From Eublepharis macularius (lineage: Eukaryota > Chordata > Lepidosauria > Squamata > Eublepharidae), in the NCBI RefSeq assembly GCF_028583425.1, contig NC_072791.1, positions 12,791,868 to 12,855,867 on the forward strand: 64,000 bases of DNA, given 5' to 3'. The notes under the pieces are model-generated. The model had not been told where the DNA came from. It made no database searches and saw only the letters and a program-made list of their open reading frames with translations. Numbering within the stretch: position 1 is the first letter of the stretch; each line of letters begins with the position of its first letter. The position numbers and the translations under genes were made by a program. This document shows positions 20,620 through 32,695 of this stretch, in pieces.

Positions 20620-21670
20620 CTCAGAGCTCTCTCTCCCTGATCACCCTCTTCCTCCTGACTTTGAGACCCACCCATGAGAGACTGGCAACCCACTTTGGGT
20701 TCCTGGCCCACACAGTCTGAGAACTATTGCACTACAGAGAAGACAAATCGGTGCAATGCAGGAGATATGAGCCTGACTCTACACCATAGCCATGCCACAA
20801 GTGTTCCTGCTTTGGTACAGGAGTGCCACAGTTCTCTATGGTTCACGCCACAGGTTGGCCCATCACGGGCAAGATCTTTGTTGCAGCTCTCCCTGGTGGA
20901 TGGAAAACTTACTGATGTTAACAGAAGGAATGCAATAAGCAAGTTTATAATGCACTGTAGTCCTCCACCTGTTTCATTTTGTAGGCCAGTCACCGAAAAT
21001 ATTTTGTGTTCCCCACTCTCTGTTAATTCAATTCTGCATTCTTTGCCAGACATTTTTCTTGGGTGGGGCAGTGTGACCCAAGTTGATTAGGTTTGCATTA
21101 CAGCCAAATGATTTTCATTCTTTTAAACTTGTACCGCATAATCTTCCCTCCTTCCCTCTGGTTTGAACTCTAGGATAGCTTTTTTCCAGCTGGGTCCCCT
21201 CTGGGGAACCTTGTCATGTGTTTGCCACTCCGACAGAGTGCTTGTCTTTTAAGACCACATCACTGCCCTCTGTCAATTAAATCAGCTGACGGACACATTT
21301 CACAGTACACCGATTGGGCACCTAGTGTTCTGTGTAACAGTTACACACATGCAACACATTCACCTCAATTCCCATGCCACCAGTGCCTGATTCGGATCAC
21401 GGCAGCAGCTTGCATGGAGAATGGGCTTCAGCCTTCTCTCCTACACAATTTTCCGGAATAAGAACTGATGGGGGAGGCTATCCCACCTTTTATGGAAACG
21501 AATAGGTGCACGCCAGTGTTTTCCCGTCAGGCCAAGTAGTGTACCCTCAGGACCACTGCAAGTTGCAAAAATGGTGGGAGGGGAAAAGGTGAAGCACTTG
21601 CTCTGTGCAGATTGCAGTTGTGATCTGAACTGGGCACTGGGCACATGGAAATTGAGGGAAACTCGCAGCT
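20620..21670. other. single-copy DNA, nothing recognised
   Basis: No gene. Open frames on both strands are short (up to 138 codons) and without domains. Confidence 0.35.
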
Positions 21671-22560
21671 AGGTTGCCACATTCCTGCCAGCACTCCAAC
21701 AGCCTGTGGGAGAAAAAAATGTTGACAAAATCACTGTTGGTGGTGATGTGACATCACTTGCAGGGAAACTCAGATGTGAGACTCCTCCCTCACTGGCGCC
21801 CCCACCACCTGCGGCCTCAGATGGGCAGCGAAGGGGGTTGCACCACCTTGTTCCTTCTCCTGTCATGGGAGTAACAGCACACTCCAGCTGCCTCTCCCTG
21901 TAAATGCTCCTGGGCCTTCACAGGAACCTAACTTTAAAGGCCTCCTCTTGCCCCGCCTCCCTGGCCCTGCTCCCAATCTCCACCCAGTCTCCCTGACTGG
22001 CCCTGCTCCCAGCCTATCGGATAGGAGGGCTGGGTAGACTCTGCAGTCTCCAGGCCCCACCCACTCCATCCCAGCCTAGGGTCTGGTCTCTGCCCTGCTC
22101 ACCCCTGAACCCTCCCCAGTGGCTCCCTGGGCAGCTTGGGGCCTGGGCCTGCCTGGCTCATGCTGCCGACAACCTCCTTTGGGCCTGGATGAGGTAGAGC
22201 CGTTTGGGCCACTGCCGGAGAACGGTGAGTCTGCTGAGTGGCTGCAGGCTGTTCCCCAGCGTTGTGCCTGGGCGTCAGCTGCGACTGGCCTAAGGGTGAG
22301 GGAGGCCTGGGAGCCTGTAGAGGCTCCTGCAGCTGAGGTACTGCCAGAGGCTGCACTGCAGGGCCTGAGGATGGCGTCTGCTGCTGCAGGGCTGGTGGGG
22401 GGAGGTGGACAGAGGACGGCATTGCCGGACACCAGAAGTGACACCACTTCCAGGTTTTCCCGGAAGTGACATCACGTTATCACTGATGATTGCTCCCACT
22501 TCCCTGCTCCTCAGGTCTCCTGCGGGTTGCTAGGCTGGGCCTACCAACCCTACTCGAAAC
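21671..22560. other. GC-rich segment, probably old repeat
   Basis: GC-rich, with GTGACATCACTT (21748-21761) and GAAGTGACACCACTTCC...GGAAGTGACATCACG near 22435-22472 bordering overlapping open frames on both strands. The internal 300 bp are Leu/Pro/Ala/Gln-rich in every frame, a compositional effect. TGACATCA-type ends suggest a dispersed element. No gene supported. Confidence 0.35.
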
Positions 22561-22936
22561 TCATGTGTGACTGTTGCACTGGGACAAGGGAGGGATCCCA
22601 GATACAACCCATATACTGCATAATGTGTGAATCCTAGAGTAGAAATTTCCCCAAGGTTTCCCTGTGGCTCTCCATTGCAGTGCAAACTTATTTATTTCAT
22701 TTAAAATATGTTTATGCCGCCTTTCCACTCAAGTAGGGCCCCTAAGGCGGTGAATATTTGAACATTAAAAATATGTAAAATTCAGTAAAAACATACAAAC
22801 ACACAATGATAGCGACTGTCAAGGATTCTTTCCAGAATTTTATTTATTGACTTTTGGGGGGAATCTTTGTGATCCTGCCCTTCCAGTATCCTTAAGGCAG
22901 CTTACAACGAACAGTAAAAACAGAAAAGGCGCTAAA

Positions 22937-23055
22937 ATAACAACAACAACAACATCCGATTTATATACCGCCCTTCAGGACAACTTAATGCCCATTCAGA
23001 GCAGTTAACAAAGTATGTTATTATTATCCCCACAACAAAACCCTGTGAGGTAGGT
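22937..23055 (-). mobile_element. tRNA-derived SINE, truncated
   Basis: Carries AACAACATCCGATTTATATA, CCGCCCTTCAGGACAACTTA and CAAAACCCTGTGAGGTAGGTG but stops before the tRNA head. Preceded by a LINE-like tail at 22.69-22.93 kb. Confidence 0.75.
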
Positions 23056-23399
23056 GGCCGGAAAACCACCAAAAGGCAACATAATGAAACTGGGAAACAG
23101 TTGTCAGCTCAAACCAGTTGAAATTCCAATGCCCTTCTTTAAAAGGGTGTTTTTAGCAACTACTGAAACGTTTAATGAAAAAGTAAGACTTTACTTGGCA
23201 GGGTGTTGTAAAGTCATGGTGCTGTTATGGAAAAAGCTCCACCACCTGCCATTCCTCTGGTGGAGGAATGGCACGGGCGGCCTCCCAGCTGCCAGCGCTG
23301 CCACCATGCTCCGCCCCTGCGTGATGACGTCATGGGGCAGACTTGGGTTGCCCTGGGCACTGGCAACCCTAGATCCGGCCCTGTAAAAACATCCACCTT

Positions 23400-24275
23400 G
23401 CTGGTCCAGTAGCCCCACAATGAATGCATGTACAATCTGTGTATGGTGTACACACTTGTTTATTCTTTTTATGTGAATAAAAATAATATTGAATAAATCT
23501 CATGTTACATTCAACACATGTGCAGCTGAACAAGTGATGTGGGTAGCGGTCCCTAGTTTTATTCATAAAATAAATACACATTTGCTCTTTCTTACAAAAA
23601 GATGTTTGCAAGTACTGTAACGTGTGTTCACTGTAACATGTGAACAGGACGACTGTGTTTTAGTGTGGGGGAGAAGCCATACATAAATCTAGCAAACTGA
23701 AAACTGTCCCAAACATTACTTTTCCCTTCTTTTAGCAAAATATAGATGCAGCTCTTGAGTAATAATTCTGAAACAATCAGAAAGAGGGAGGTCTGTGCCT
23801 CCTTCCTTTTCCAAATGTCATCCTTGGATAGACCTATATTCCCCCACCCCATAATTTCATTGAGGTTTGGCACTTCTCTGAGGAAAAAAAATCAGAATTT
23901 TAAAATAAAGAAGACTCTGGAACCAGGAACACTGGTTTTGATTTGAGTCGAGGAGGGGGAGGGAAATGACTTTTTCATCTGGAATTAAAGGTTAACTCTT
24001 GAACATAGTCAAGATTAAATGGCAACAGTAAAAAAAACTGGAATCAAGTCATCAGTTACGCATGCATTTGCATATGAAGCACTTGCTCTTAAGGATAAAG
24101 TCTATTTCCTTTGTTTTTAACTGCTGATGGAAGAGGTTTCACTTTTGCCAGACCCTGCGGTCCCTTTGGTTCACTTTATTTGCTTCTGTGTCATACCAGA
24201 AATGACACCGTTTTCCGGTGATGAGGAGCATATGGGATAAGTACCTGCCATCCCCCAACCTTCATCTGTTGGTTT
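23400..24275. other. AT-rich single-copy DNA
   Basis: No repeat recognised. Contains AATAAAAATAATATTGAATAA (23475-23495 region) and several ACATGTG/CATGTT motifs. No gene. A possible conserved non-coding stretch, weakly supported. Confidence 0.3.
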
Positions 24276-24282
24276 GGCCCTC

Positions 24283-24524
24283 AGCAACAACATTCGATTT
24301 ATATACTGCCCTTCAGGACAAGTTAATGCCCACTCAGAGCGGTTTACAAAGTATGTCATTATTATCCCCACAACAAACACCCTGTGAGGTGGGTGGGGCT
24401 GAGAGCGCTCCTAGAAGCTGTGACTGACCCAAGGTCACCCAGCTGGCTTCAAGTGGAGGAGTGGGGAATCAAACCCAGCTCTCCAGATTAGAGTCCCGCA
24501 CTCTTAACCACTACACCAAACTGG
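24283..24524 (-). mobile_element. tRNA-derived SINE, full length
   Basis: Same family as 9183-9433: tail AACAACATTCGATTTATATA, body GTGGGGCTGAGAGCGCTCC and head CCACTACACCAAACTGG (reverse of TTTGGTGTAGTGG). Confidence 0.88.
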
Positions 24525-24639
24525 AGCTTGCAACCATGAGAGGGGGCTTCTCCTCTTCATGCAGGCGCTGCGGAATCCAAAACTTCCTTCAGAGCTTGCT
24601 TCCTGAGAGATGGCATATCTGAATCTAGAAGGTGACTCA

Positions 24640-25230
24640 AATACAAGCCACACCCATTGCCTCCTCGCAGGGCTGATGCGCCCATTGTGGCAGGCCCGGC
24701 CCCCGCCTCAAGTGCTGAGGCGCTGAAGGGGGTGCTGGATGGGGTGCCGGATGTGGGGGGGGGGCTCTCCAGAGCTGGCAGCGGCAGTGCTGGCAGCTGA
24801 GTGGGAGGAATGGGAAGCCGCCCACACGCTGCCCTGGATGCCTGCCAAGTCTGGCCCACAGCTGCTGCAGCCTGCCAGCCCTCCCGCCCCCCACTGCTGC
24901 CGCCACCAACACCCCCCCCCCGCTGGGTGCAGCAGCTGTGGGCCAGGCACGGCAGGCGTCCTGGGCAGTGTGCGGAACAATGGAGCGGGAGGGCTGGGAG
25001 GATGCACGTGCACCTCCCCAGCCACCTGCCGTGCCCAACTGGGAGTGCGGGCAGCCTCCGCGCGCTGTCCCAGCTGCCCACTGCATCAATGGGGCCAGCT
25101 TGCAGTCCAGGGCGCGGGCGCGCACTCTGTGTGCGCATGTAGGGGCAGCAACGGACCTGACGCTGCCCCCAGGGTTTCTGGCGCCGCCCCTGCCTCCTCA
25201 CACACTGCTGCCCTCTTTTGCTTTGGTAAC
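24640..25230. other. very GC-rich segment, no gene supported
   Basis: About 590 bp of high GC with open frames on both strands (up to 225 codons). All are Ala/Gly/Pro/Cys/Gln-rich and mirror each other, as expected from composition alone. A start like GGGCTGATGCGCCC and end like GGCGCCGCCCCTGCC suggest a dispersed repeat. It could also be a CpG-rich relic. Confidence 0.4.
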
Positions 25231-25239
25231 CCAAGCAGC

Positions 25240-26300
25240 TGCTTCAGGTATTTGGACAGAGAGCTGTCCCTGAACGCATAGGTCCAATGATCTGACAACT
25301 GAACTCCAAGTAGAGTCTGTGAACTGGTCAGAAACCCAGATTCCTTGAGGAATAATGACATGCCATGTGAAACACAAGGAAGGATTGAAGGTTCCTCCTG
25401 TCCTCAACCAATGGCACCTCTTGACAAAGCAAACCGTCTCAATCCGCTTTACTGATTTACTATTTTAAACTGGAAATTCAGCTTGAAATCGTTCTACACT
25501 GAAGTGGCAACAACTGAGAGAACAGACAAGAGCATTTGAATGCCATATGTTGAAGGTGGAGAGGAGGGGTCATAAACTGGGATATGAGGAGATCAGAGAT
25601 GGCCCTACTGGTGAATGTCTCAAGGAGGCCAATTTTGGGCTCCATTATGGGAAGGAAAGTGAGAGATCGTCTTTCTGAACAAACCAGTTGAAATAAAAGG
25701 GACTTAGCATGAGCACACGTGCTCTGTTAGTGTATGACGGGGAGGAGATGGTCATGCCATTTGGATGTCCTGCCCCAGGCACCAAAATATTTTAGGCCAG
25801 CCCTAGGTGGTGTCCAGAACCTGGGCTTCAGCCCAGGGTGCCAAAACACAATCCTCTTGTGTAAGGAAATGGCTATCCTTGTTCCAAACAGTCTCTGTGT
25901 CATCTCGTAGCCAAGTGCAAGGGAGATAATTTGGCATCGGAGACCCGTTCCTGACTGCAAAGGAAGGACTTGCAGGCAGCTGGTTGGTTGCTGTCTCCAG
26001 TGAGCTTAGAGAAGTCTGCAAAGCTGCCGCGCCCAGCCTCCCTTCTGTTATATAACAAACAGCCCCCTTTGTTCGAAAGGACAATATTTATTTTTTCCTC
26101 CCACAACCTCATACTTGGCAGAGCCAAGCTTCGCTTGGGAAGTGGAGAGCAGACACAGTGCTTGACGGGATGGAGGGTCTCAAGAAGCAGCTGCCGCAGT
26201 GCAAGAAAGCTTGGGGTTGACCAGGGTCCTGCAGGGTCAGTTCTCTGCCCAAGCCAGGATAGAGGCAGCACAGTGAAGCGAGGCTGACATGCTGCTGGGG
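25240..26300. other. single-copy DNA
   Basis: No gene. About 26060-26200 has a conserved-looking stretch: CCCCCTTTGTTCGAAAGGAC and TTTTTTCCTCCCACAACC. Confidence 0.3.
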
Positions 26301-26312
26301 CTTGGCTTGTGC

Positions 26313-26534
26313 TAGGGTTGCCAGCTTCCAGGTAGTGGCTGGAGATCTTCCGGAATTACAACTGGTCTCCAGGCCACAGAGATCAGTTCACCTGGAGAAA
26401 ATGGCTACTTTGGGGGGGGGGTGGACTCTATGGAATTATGCCATGCCAAGGTCCTTTCCCTCCCCAAACCTCCCTTTCTCCAGGTTTCACCCCCTAGATC
26501 TCCAGGAATTTCCCAACTTGGACCTGGTAACCCT
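26313..26534. repeat. 'GGGTTGCCA' interspersed repeat
   Basis: Nearly complete copy: AGGGTTGCCAGCTTCCAGG, GGAGATCTTCCGGAATTAC, CACCTGGAGAAAATGGCTAC, ATCTCCAGGAATTTCCC, and end GGACCTGGTAACCCT. Confidence 0.8.
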
Positions 26535-27123
26535 ATCCTGATCACTTGTTCACACAGAAGCAGGCAACAGGAAGTTCATCTTCTTGGAGTGACAAAATGC
26601 CTGGAACTGGCCCTGGTATTCTGTAACGTTGGAAGGTCCTGAGGGGTAGCCATCTTAGTCTGCTACAGCCCACATAACAAAGAAGTCTTATGGCACTAGG
26701 CAATCTCTCCACTCCCTTGCTCAATGGAGCAGTGGACGGGAAAAATGGAGGCAGGGACACCATTGTGACATCACTTCCAGTTGAATGCCGAGAAGTGAAG
26801 TTACAGTATCTACGATACTCTAGCAATTGACCCAATCTTGATAATATTTCTATAGAGATCGGAGGCATTTGGGTCACTCAGTTGAAAGTGACATCACAGT
26901 GTAAATGAGGCTCCACCTCCCCAGGATTTGCCTTCCAGGGATTGCCAGTGGAGGGCTGGCAACCTCATATGGCACCTTAAAGATTAACAAAATTGTTATA
27001 GGCATTTGTCAACTAGAGCTCATTTTGTTCAATGCACAAAAGTGGCCTGTGGCTCATAAAAGCTTCTGTCAGACTAAATTTGATAATGTTTAACGTGCCA
27101 TTTATGTTGACTCCAGCTTACAG

Positions 27124-27535
27124 CAGGGGTCCCCAACGTGGTGCCCATGGGCACCATGGTGCTTGTTGACACCTTTCCTGGTCCCCGCCAAGTGTTTTCA
27201 GAAAGTGATTGGGGCCAGGAGGGGCACTTTCCCTCCAGGGCTTCTGATTACTCACTGGAGATCTGACTGGTTGAGAAGTTTAAAATAATATTGTTTCAGC
27301 AGCAGCTGCCACCATAGCTTTATTCTTTTACTCCTCTTTCCCAATGTATTTTTAAAATTATCCCTCTTCTCCCCAGCATCAAGGCTTCCTCTCTGTGTGT
27401 GTGGGGCTCCATCTCCTGTGTCAGCCATTTTGTGGTTGGCTTTGCCTCCTGCAGCAGCCATTTTGTGGTTAAGCCCACCGCCCTGTATCAGAATTCCAAA
27501 GGTGCCTACTGGCTCAAAAAGGTTGAGGAACCCTG
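27124..27535. mobile_element. hAT element remnant, 'CAGGGGTCCCCAACGTG' family
   Basis: Inverted termini CAGGGGTCCCCAACGTGGTG and GGTTGAGGAACCCTG with 8-bp duplications GCTTACAG (27116-27123) and GCTTACAT (27536-27543). The body has repeated GCCATTTTGTGG. Not coding. Related pieces lie at 33109-33305 and 59623-60004. Confidence 0.9.
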
Positions 27536-27654
27536 GCTTACATCTTTATATGACCAGCAAGTACACAGTCAGAGAGACTCCAGATACTGATGTGTGGACA
27601 GTTACTCTGGTGGGGAATCCCAGAATATTTCATCCATGACATTTTGCTTGAGAT

Positions 27655-27894
27655 TGAGAGCAGAACCACAAGTGACAAAAGGCACAGATTGGACACTTGC
27701 CAGCTTCCCTCAAGTTTTGATGGGAAATGTAGGCAGCTTGGCGGAATGTTGGACAAGTGACAGTTGAAAAGTCCATTGGACAGCAGTCAGAGAGCCAAGC
27801 TGCAAGACTAGGATGCCTACATTTCCCATCAAAACTTGAGGGAAGCTGACAAGTGTCCAACCTGTGCCTTTTGTCACTTGTGGTTCTGCTCTGA
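27655..27894. repeat. foldback element, 'TGAGAGCAGAACC' termini
   Basis: TGAGAGCAGAACCACAAGTG at the left is the reverse complement of the right end. Long inner arms include CCCTCAAGTTTTGATGGGAA and its complement. The loop contains AGAGAGCCAAGCTGCAAGAC, the terminal motif of the foldback at 57.36 kb, so the two may be related. Confidence 0.8.
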
Positions 27895-27949
27895 GTCAAA
27901 TATAATCTGGGGTCCGACCAGTGGCTCTTCTTGCTCAGAATTGTTTATT

Positions 27950-28080
27950 CCAGATAACAGCAGCTCTCCAGGGTCTCACGTAGAAGAGACTTTTCAGTAA
28001 TACCTTCAGTCCTTTCACTGAACCTGGAACCCCACTGTATTTGAAACACATACTCTACTACAGGGACATGGCCTATTGAC
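27950..28080 (-). mobile_element. degenerate tRNA-derived SINE ('GGCCATGGCTCAG' type)
   Basis: Reverse of CCATGTCC...GTTCCAGG...GAGACCCTGGAGAGC; diverged and incomplete. Confidence 0.5.
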
Positions 28081-28224
28081 TGCAAGCAGCCCTCACCCAG
28101 TTGCCTTTGGAAAGTAAAGAATAACTGACAAGGAAGGAAAACTGCAAATTAGACAAGAGATCTTTCAGTCACAACAGTAGATGTGTGGATGCAATACACG
28201 AGGTGGGCCTGGTTCCAATTCCAA

Positions 28225-28385
28225 CTTTGCTATGGAAGCTTGTTGGGTGACCTCAGGCCAGTCACACGGGCTCAGGCTAACCTACCTCTCAGAGTTGTGG
28301 GGGGGATAAATGGGGAGAATGTTTTGAGCTACTTTAGGTCCCCACTGGAATGACAAACAGAATATTAATGCAGTAAGTAAATAAA
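28225..28385 (+). mobile_element. tRNA-derived SINE, 5' end lost
   Basis: ATTCCAACTTTGCTATGGAA, TTGTTGGGTGACCTCAGGCC and TAGGTCCCCACTGG before a short AAATAAA tail; the head is degenerate. Confidence 0.65.
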
Positions 28386-28399
28386 CAAGCGCCCTCCAG

Positions 28400-29105
28400 T
28401 TGTTTAAGGACAAGTCTTACAGCCACCCTGAAATTCTCTTCAATTTGTTCTGCTGTTCAGCTCCCCTTCCCACAATCTAATGCACCAAACATTGCAACAT
28501 GCCAACGCTTTCAGGTCCTCAGCTTAAATAAAACAGGGAGGGGGGAACTCTATATTTTAGTCAGCACGAGCTGGTTTTTCAGCCTGTGGAAAACACAGGG
28601 GGGTACTTAGGTTTTTAAAAACACAGCTTACGGCAAAGTGTCCATAACAGCAAAGCAGCCGATGTCTCCTGGGTGGCAGTAAACTTTATTTTTTTCTCGG
28701 ACTCTGCAGCAGGTCTTCAGCTTGCCAAGTTTGGCCCTTCAGCAAATCCTAGCTTAGGTCTCTTCTTCGATATAATCTCTCCTGACCTTTCCGCTTCCCC
28801 TCTGCCAGACTAGAGCGGCATTATGTGCACCTGCCCTGAGCACATGCCGCTCTTTCCTACAAAGCCTGTCTGATGGTGTAGGAGGTAAACTAAATGAAAC
28901 AATTGCTTGCAGGCAGAACTATTCTCGACTTGAAATGCACAATACTGGAAAAGCAAAATCCAGTGAACTAATAGAATCTTACAGAAATCCTGTATTAAGT
29001 TGATGCAAAAATTGGAAGGCTTTTATTGGCCAGATGGCAGCAGGTGCAACACACCCATTAGGCAGACAAGCAACTGCCTGGGGGTGGGGGGAGTCGTTTC
29101 CAGCT
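28400..29105. other. single-copy DNA
   Basis: No gene or repeat recognised; a conserved-looking stretch spans roughly 28620-28880. Confidence 0.3.
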
Positions 29106-29111
29106 CTTAAG

Positions 29112-29205
29112 AGTTGCCAACTCTGGGTTGGGAAATTCCTGGAGATTGAGGGGCAGATCCAGGCTAGGGCAGAGTTTTGGGAAGGAAGGGAACTCACAAT
29201 GCAAT
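29112..29205 (-). repeat. partial 'GTTGCCAACTC' repeat
   Basis: GAGTTGCCAACTCTGGGTTG, then GGGAAATTCCTGGAGATTG. This is one end of the family that is fuller at 26313-26534. Confidence 0.65.
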
Positions 29206-29220
29206 GCTATGCAGAATAGT

Positions 29221-29436
29221 AAAGAGTCCAGTAGCACCTTTAAGACTAACCAACTTTATTGTAGCATAAGCTTTTGAGAGCCACAGTTCTCTTCGAGAGC
29301 TGCATCGTGCATCTGACAAAGAGAACTGTGGTTCCCAAAAGCTTATGCTACAATAACGTTGGTTAATCTTAAAGGTGCTACTGGATTCTTTTACTATTTT
29401 GCGACTACAGACTAACATGGCTAACTCCTCTGGATC
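29221..29436. repeat. foldback repeat, 'AGTCCAGTAGCACC' family
   Basis: AAGAGTCCAGTAGCACCTTT left arm; right arm with TTGGTTAATCTTAAAGGTGC and GCGACTACAGACTAACATGG. Almost colinear with 5363-5575. Its CTGACAA and AAAA replace the CTGATGA and GAAA seen there. Confidence 0.88.
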
Positions 29437-29479
29437 CAAAGCAGAGTTACTCCATTCTAAGCCCATTGAAGTCATAGCA

Positions 29480-30290
29480 TATACTTGAATTTGGGGTTTT
29501 TTTTTGTTCCAATGTGCATTACCTTACAACTTGCCTACACTGAACTTTATTTGCCACATGGTTGTGTTTTCTTCTCAAACAACCCTCTGCTCGCCCAGTC
29601 CCTTTGTCTCTGCACATGGCCCGCCTTTGCCATACGACTCTTACTTTCCAGGTCTATTGTGCTCCTCCCAATATCACCTGAGTGGTCACATTTTTGTCCC
29701 TTTGGACTGACTTGTCCTGACCCAGAGACTCCTCCTCCCTCCTCTGACTTCCCTGGCCACTCGCCTCCCTCAATGCACAATGCAGAGACATCATGCCTGC
29801 ACAAGTACCTGGAAGGAACATCAGGGTGTTGCATGGCATGCTAGGAATTCTCCAGATCTCAGTGATTTTTACCATAGAGTTTTGAGGAATTCCTAGAGCA
29901 TTGTTAGATGCCATTTCTCCCGCTCTCCGCCTCCAAATTCTCCCACCCGCCCTTGTACCTTCCCAGCTGGGAGTCCTAAGTGATGGCTGCTAGTTTGGTT
30001 GGTTTTAAAGGGGGGATTAAGCCACATTCAGGAAGGACAGGTCTCTCAATGTGTATTAGACATGGGGACTAAATAGAACTGCTACATTTAGAGACCGTAA
30101 CCCTCTGAGAACCAATATTGGGAGACGGCAATAACGGGGAGGATTTGTCCTCCATATTTTTCAGAGGCACCTGAGTAGCCACTGAGTGGAACAGAATCAG
30201 AACCAGATTTTATGCACATGTTAAGCCTACTATAGTTTATGGCCTCCGATTATGTGAGACCTTTAATCATTTGTTTAAAACAAAATTTCA
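29480..30290. other. single-copy DNA, no gene recognised
   Basis: A 119-codon plus-strand frame (29485-29844) is rich in Cys, Leu, Ser and Pro and has no recognised domain. I regard it as chance. Confidence 0.3.
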
Positions 30291-30296
30291 CAGATG

Positions 30297-30492
30297 AAGC
30301 TACCTTACAGTGAACCAGACCAGAGGTCCACCAAAGTCAGTATCATCTACTGTGACTGGCAGTACACTCCAGGGTCTCAGGTAGAAGTCTTTCACATGAC
30401 CTTCAGCCTAATTCTTTTACCTGAAGATGCTGGAGATTGAACCTGGGACCTTTTGCAGGCCCAGCAGAGACCCTTCCACTGAGCTATGAGCC
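30297..30492 (-). mobile_element. tRNA-derived SINE, second family
   Basis: Minus strand: GGCTCATAGCTCAGTGGAAG (A box), AGGTTCAATCTCC (B box), GTCACAGTAGATGATACTGA, GTAGCTTCATCTG end. Same family as 36650-36838 and 47884-48088. Confidence 0.75.
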
Positions 30493-30499
30493 TTTTCAA

Positions 30500-31050
30500 A
30501 TTTTACACATGGGCTGTATGTGATGTACGGTGGCCTGTTGACATAGTTTAGTGTCTCGGCGTGTTCAAACCCAGAACAAAATGCTGGACTACTGTGCCTC
30601 TCTGTTGTTGACAACAAAGAACTGTCAACAATATATTGTCGAAGGCTTTCACGGCTGGAGAACTGTCAACAATGATTGTATTAATCTAAGTTTACTAGGC
30701 TGAGTTTGGTATCAGTGAATGGCTGGGGGGGGCCTCTTCTAGGAGCTGTTTTTGGGCCCTTACTCAGAAAAGTATTTTTCAAAGACACCTCAGGTCTCCT
30801 GTGAGTTCCTCTCCAAAGAATACTGATTCATGATTATCCAGTGGCTAAAAACACCATTATCGAGATTAATATTGCTCGGCTGTGCAGCTCAGTGGCTGAT
30901 CTCAAGCACTTCGGTCTCTTTTGTGAGGACAGAGTGGAGGAGAACTCCTTGGAGGAAAAACAATTAAAATGGGATAGACAGATATCATCAACCACAGATC
31001 TGTCTTTTCTGGAACTTCCCAAGCTAAGCATCATTTTCCAGTATCTTGCT
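30500..31050. other. single-copy DNA with a short palindrome-family fragment
   Basis: A 30-bp piece at 30633-30662 matches the outer arm of the palindrome at 20157-20439. The rest is unassigned. Confidence 0.4.
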
Positions 31051-32010
31051 AAGCTTTGCCATACAATTTCTGGTAGTGATCCGATTTTGTCTCCCTCGCT
31101 TTTGAAGGAAGGCCTTGAATGCTTTTAGAAAGCTCGATATAGGTCAAACTTTGTGGTTCAAAACCCACTCCATTGTCATCCACTTTGCGTGCTTCTAATA
31201 GATTCCCCGCCCACCAGTGGCTTTGAGCTAAGTGCCCCTGCAGAGCCAACATTTTGCTTTCATTTTCTCCAAGGCTGCAGTTAAATGGAGTTTTCTCCTT
31301 TCCAAAAGGATGGATTATTTATAGTCCCTAACGAAAGAGGCGAAAGAGGCACGAATGCTGGCTCACTCTTGTGGTTGCTCTTAAATGCTTTTTTATTGAC
31401 TAACAGTTTTGCTCAATCCCTCCTGGTTCGTCCTGCACCATTAAATCAGAAGTTGCTTCTAATTTCTCAGAGGTGTGCTGGTTCGGAAAGGCATGTGATA
31501 TACAGACAGCAATCGCCTTGATCTTGTTAGCATAAAACAAAGAGCCAAGTAGCTATAATAGCTTTGCAAGACTATCAATGTAAGAATGCAATAACAATTT
31601 TCTGGAACCCTCTTGCCCAAAGATACCCATGCGGGTCACTCAAGAGCCTGAAAGATGAAAAATAGAAGCGAAGCAAACCTCTCCCAATTTGCAAAGGTTT
31701 CCAAGCCTGGTTACCTGGAAAGAAATTTTGCTCACCCGAAAGGCACTTACAGTCCTGAACCAGAGAGCTTATTAGCAAAGGCAGAAGATGGAAAATATTC
31801 AGCCCGGACTCATCCTTAAGCTAGGGGCTCGTTGAGATATGCAAAGAACTCTGCTTGTTTTCGTGGCTACGCAAGCACAGGATTACGTGGAGAAATAAAC
31901 AGCATTGCACATGGAGACAATCGACATCCATTTTTTTAAGCAGCAGGGCAGACAATGCTGTGCAGTTACCTTGAAAGGGAATAGAAGAACAGGGGGGGGA
32001 AACATGGTAA
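31050..32010. promoter_or_regulatory. candidate conserved non-coding element
   Basis: Nearly 1 kb without recognisable repeats and with balanced composition, in a repeat-rich interval. Motifs: GAGATATGCAAAG (POU-like, about 31830-31845), TTATTAGCAAAGG (about 31770) and ACAGCATTGCACATGG (about 31900). No coding potential. Regulatory role is inferred. Confidence 0.35.
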
Positions 32011-32025
32011 AATGTATTCTTCAGA

Positions 32026-32158
32026 GAGGATTATGAACCTCAGGTTGAGAAATTCCTGGAGATTTGGGGACAGATCCTGGGGAGAACAGGGTTTGGGTAT
32101 AGTGCCATAGCCATCACCCTCCGAAGCAGCCAGAACTCCAGGAGGTTGGCAACCCTAT
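32026..32158 (-). repeat. partial 'GTTGCCAACCT' repeat
   Basis: GAGAAATTCCTGGAGATTTG and AGGAGGTTGGCAACCCTA show the family; the middle is shortened. Confidence 0.7.
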
Positions 32159-32539
32159 CTTTAGACTTTGAACCAAGGCAGCTGGCCCTTGGCTTTTGTC
32201 ATGCCCACCATCCATTATCTGTGATGAAAGCTCCATCATTGTTTCTAAGCTGTATTCTGGGGATCCTGGAAATCTTCCGGAAGTTTATCGGGGCTTCCTC
32301 AATTAGGAGTTCAGTTAAGGCAAACTAGCTGCCCCAAAAGATAGCTAATCTGCAGAGAAGCGCTGGATAGATCTTAGGTGAATTCTTTTTACTGGAGGCA
32401 GCAGTGGAGTCCAACCTGAACCTCTGATCCTACCCAGAATCCTCTGCAATGTACAGGAGTTTCTTATCAAGCAAGCCAACAGAGATCTTGTTCCCTGAAA
32501 GATTGAGAATCATTGCTTTAGAGCTATAGGATCTAAGCA

Positions 32540-32695
32540 CCAGTTGGATGGTTAAAGAGTGGGACTTCGACTCAGACCTCGGGGCTTATCACTCTGCCCC
32601 AGCTCAGCAGGGTTGCTGTGAGCATAAAATAGAGAGCATCTTGTACACTGCCCTAAGCAACTTGGAAAAAGGGGCAGCATAAAATATAATATATA
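32540..32695 (+). mobile_element. degenerate tRNA-derived SINE
   Basis: ATGGTTAAAGAGTGGGACTT (A-box region), GGGTTGCTGTGAGCATAAAA and GCAACTTGGAAAAAGGGGCA, ending in an ATATAAAATATAA tail. Confidence 0.6.

Noticed and set aside
24557-25281. Minus-strand 225-codon and plus-strand 180-codon frames
   Set aside because: Low-complexity Ala/Gly/Pro/Cys composition from a very GC-rich segment, probably repeat-derived.
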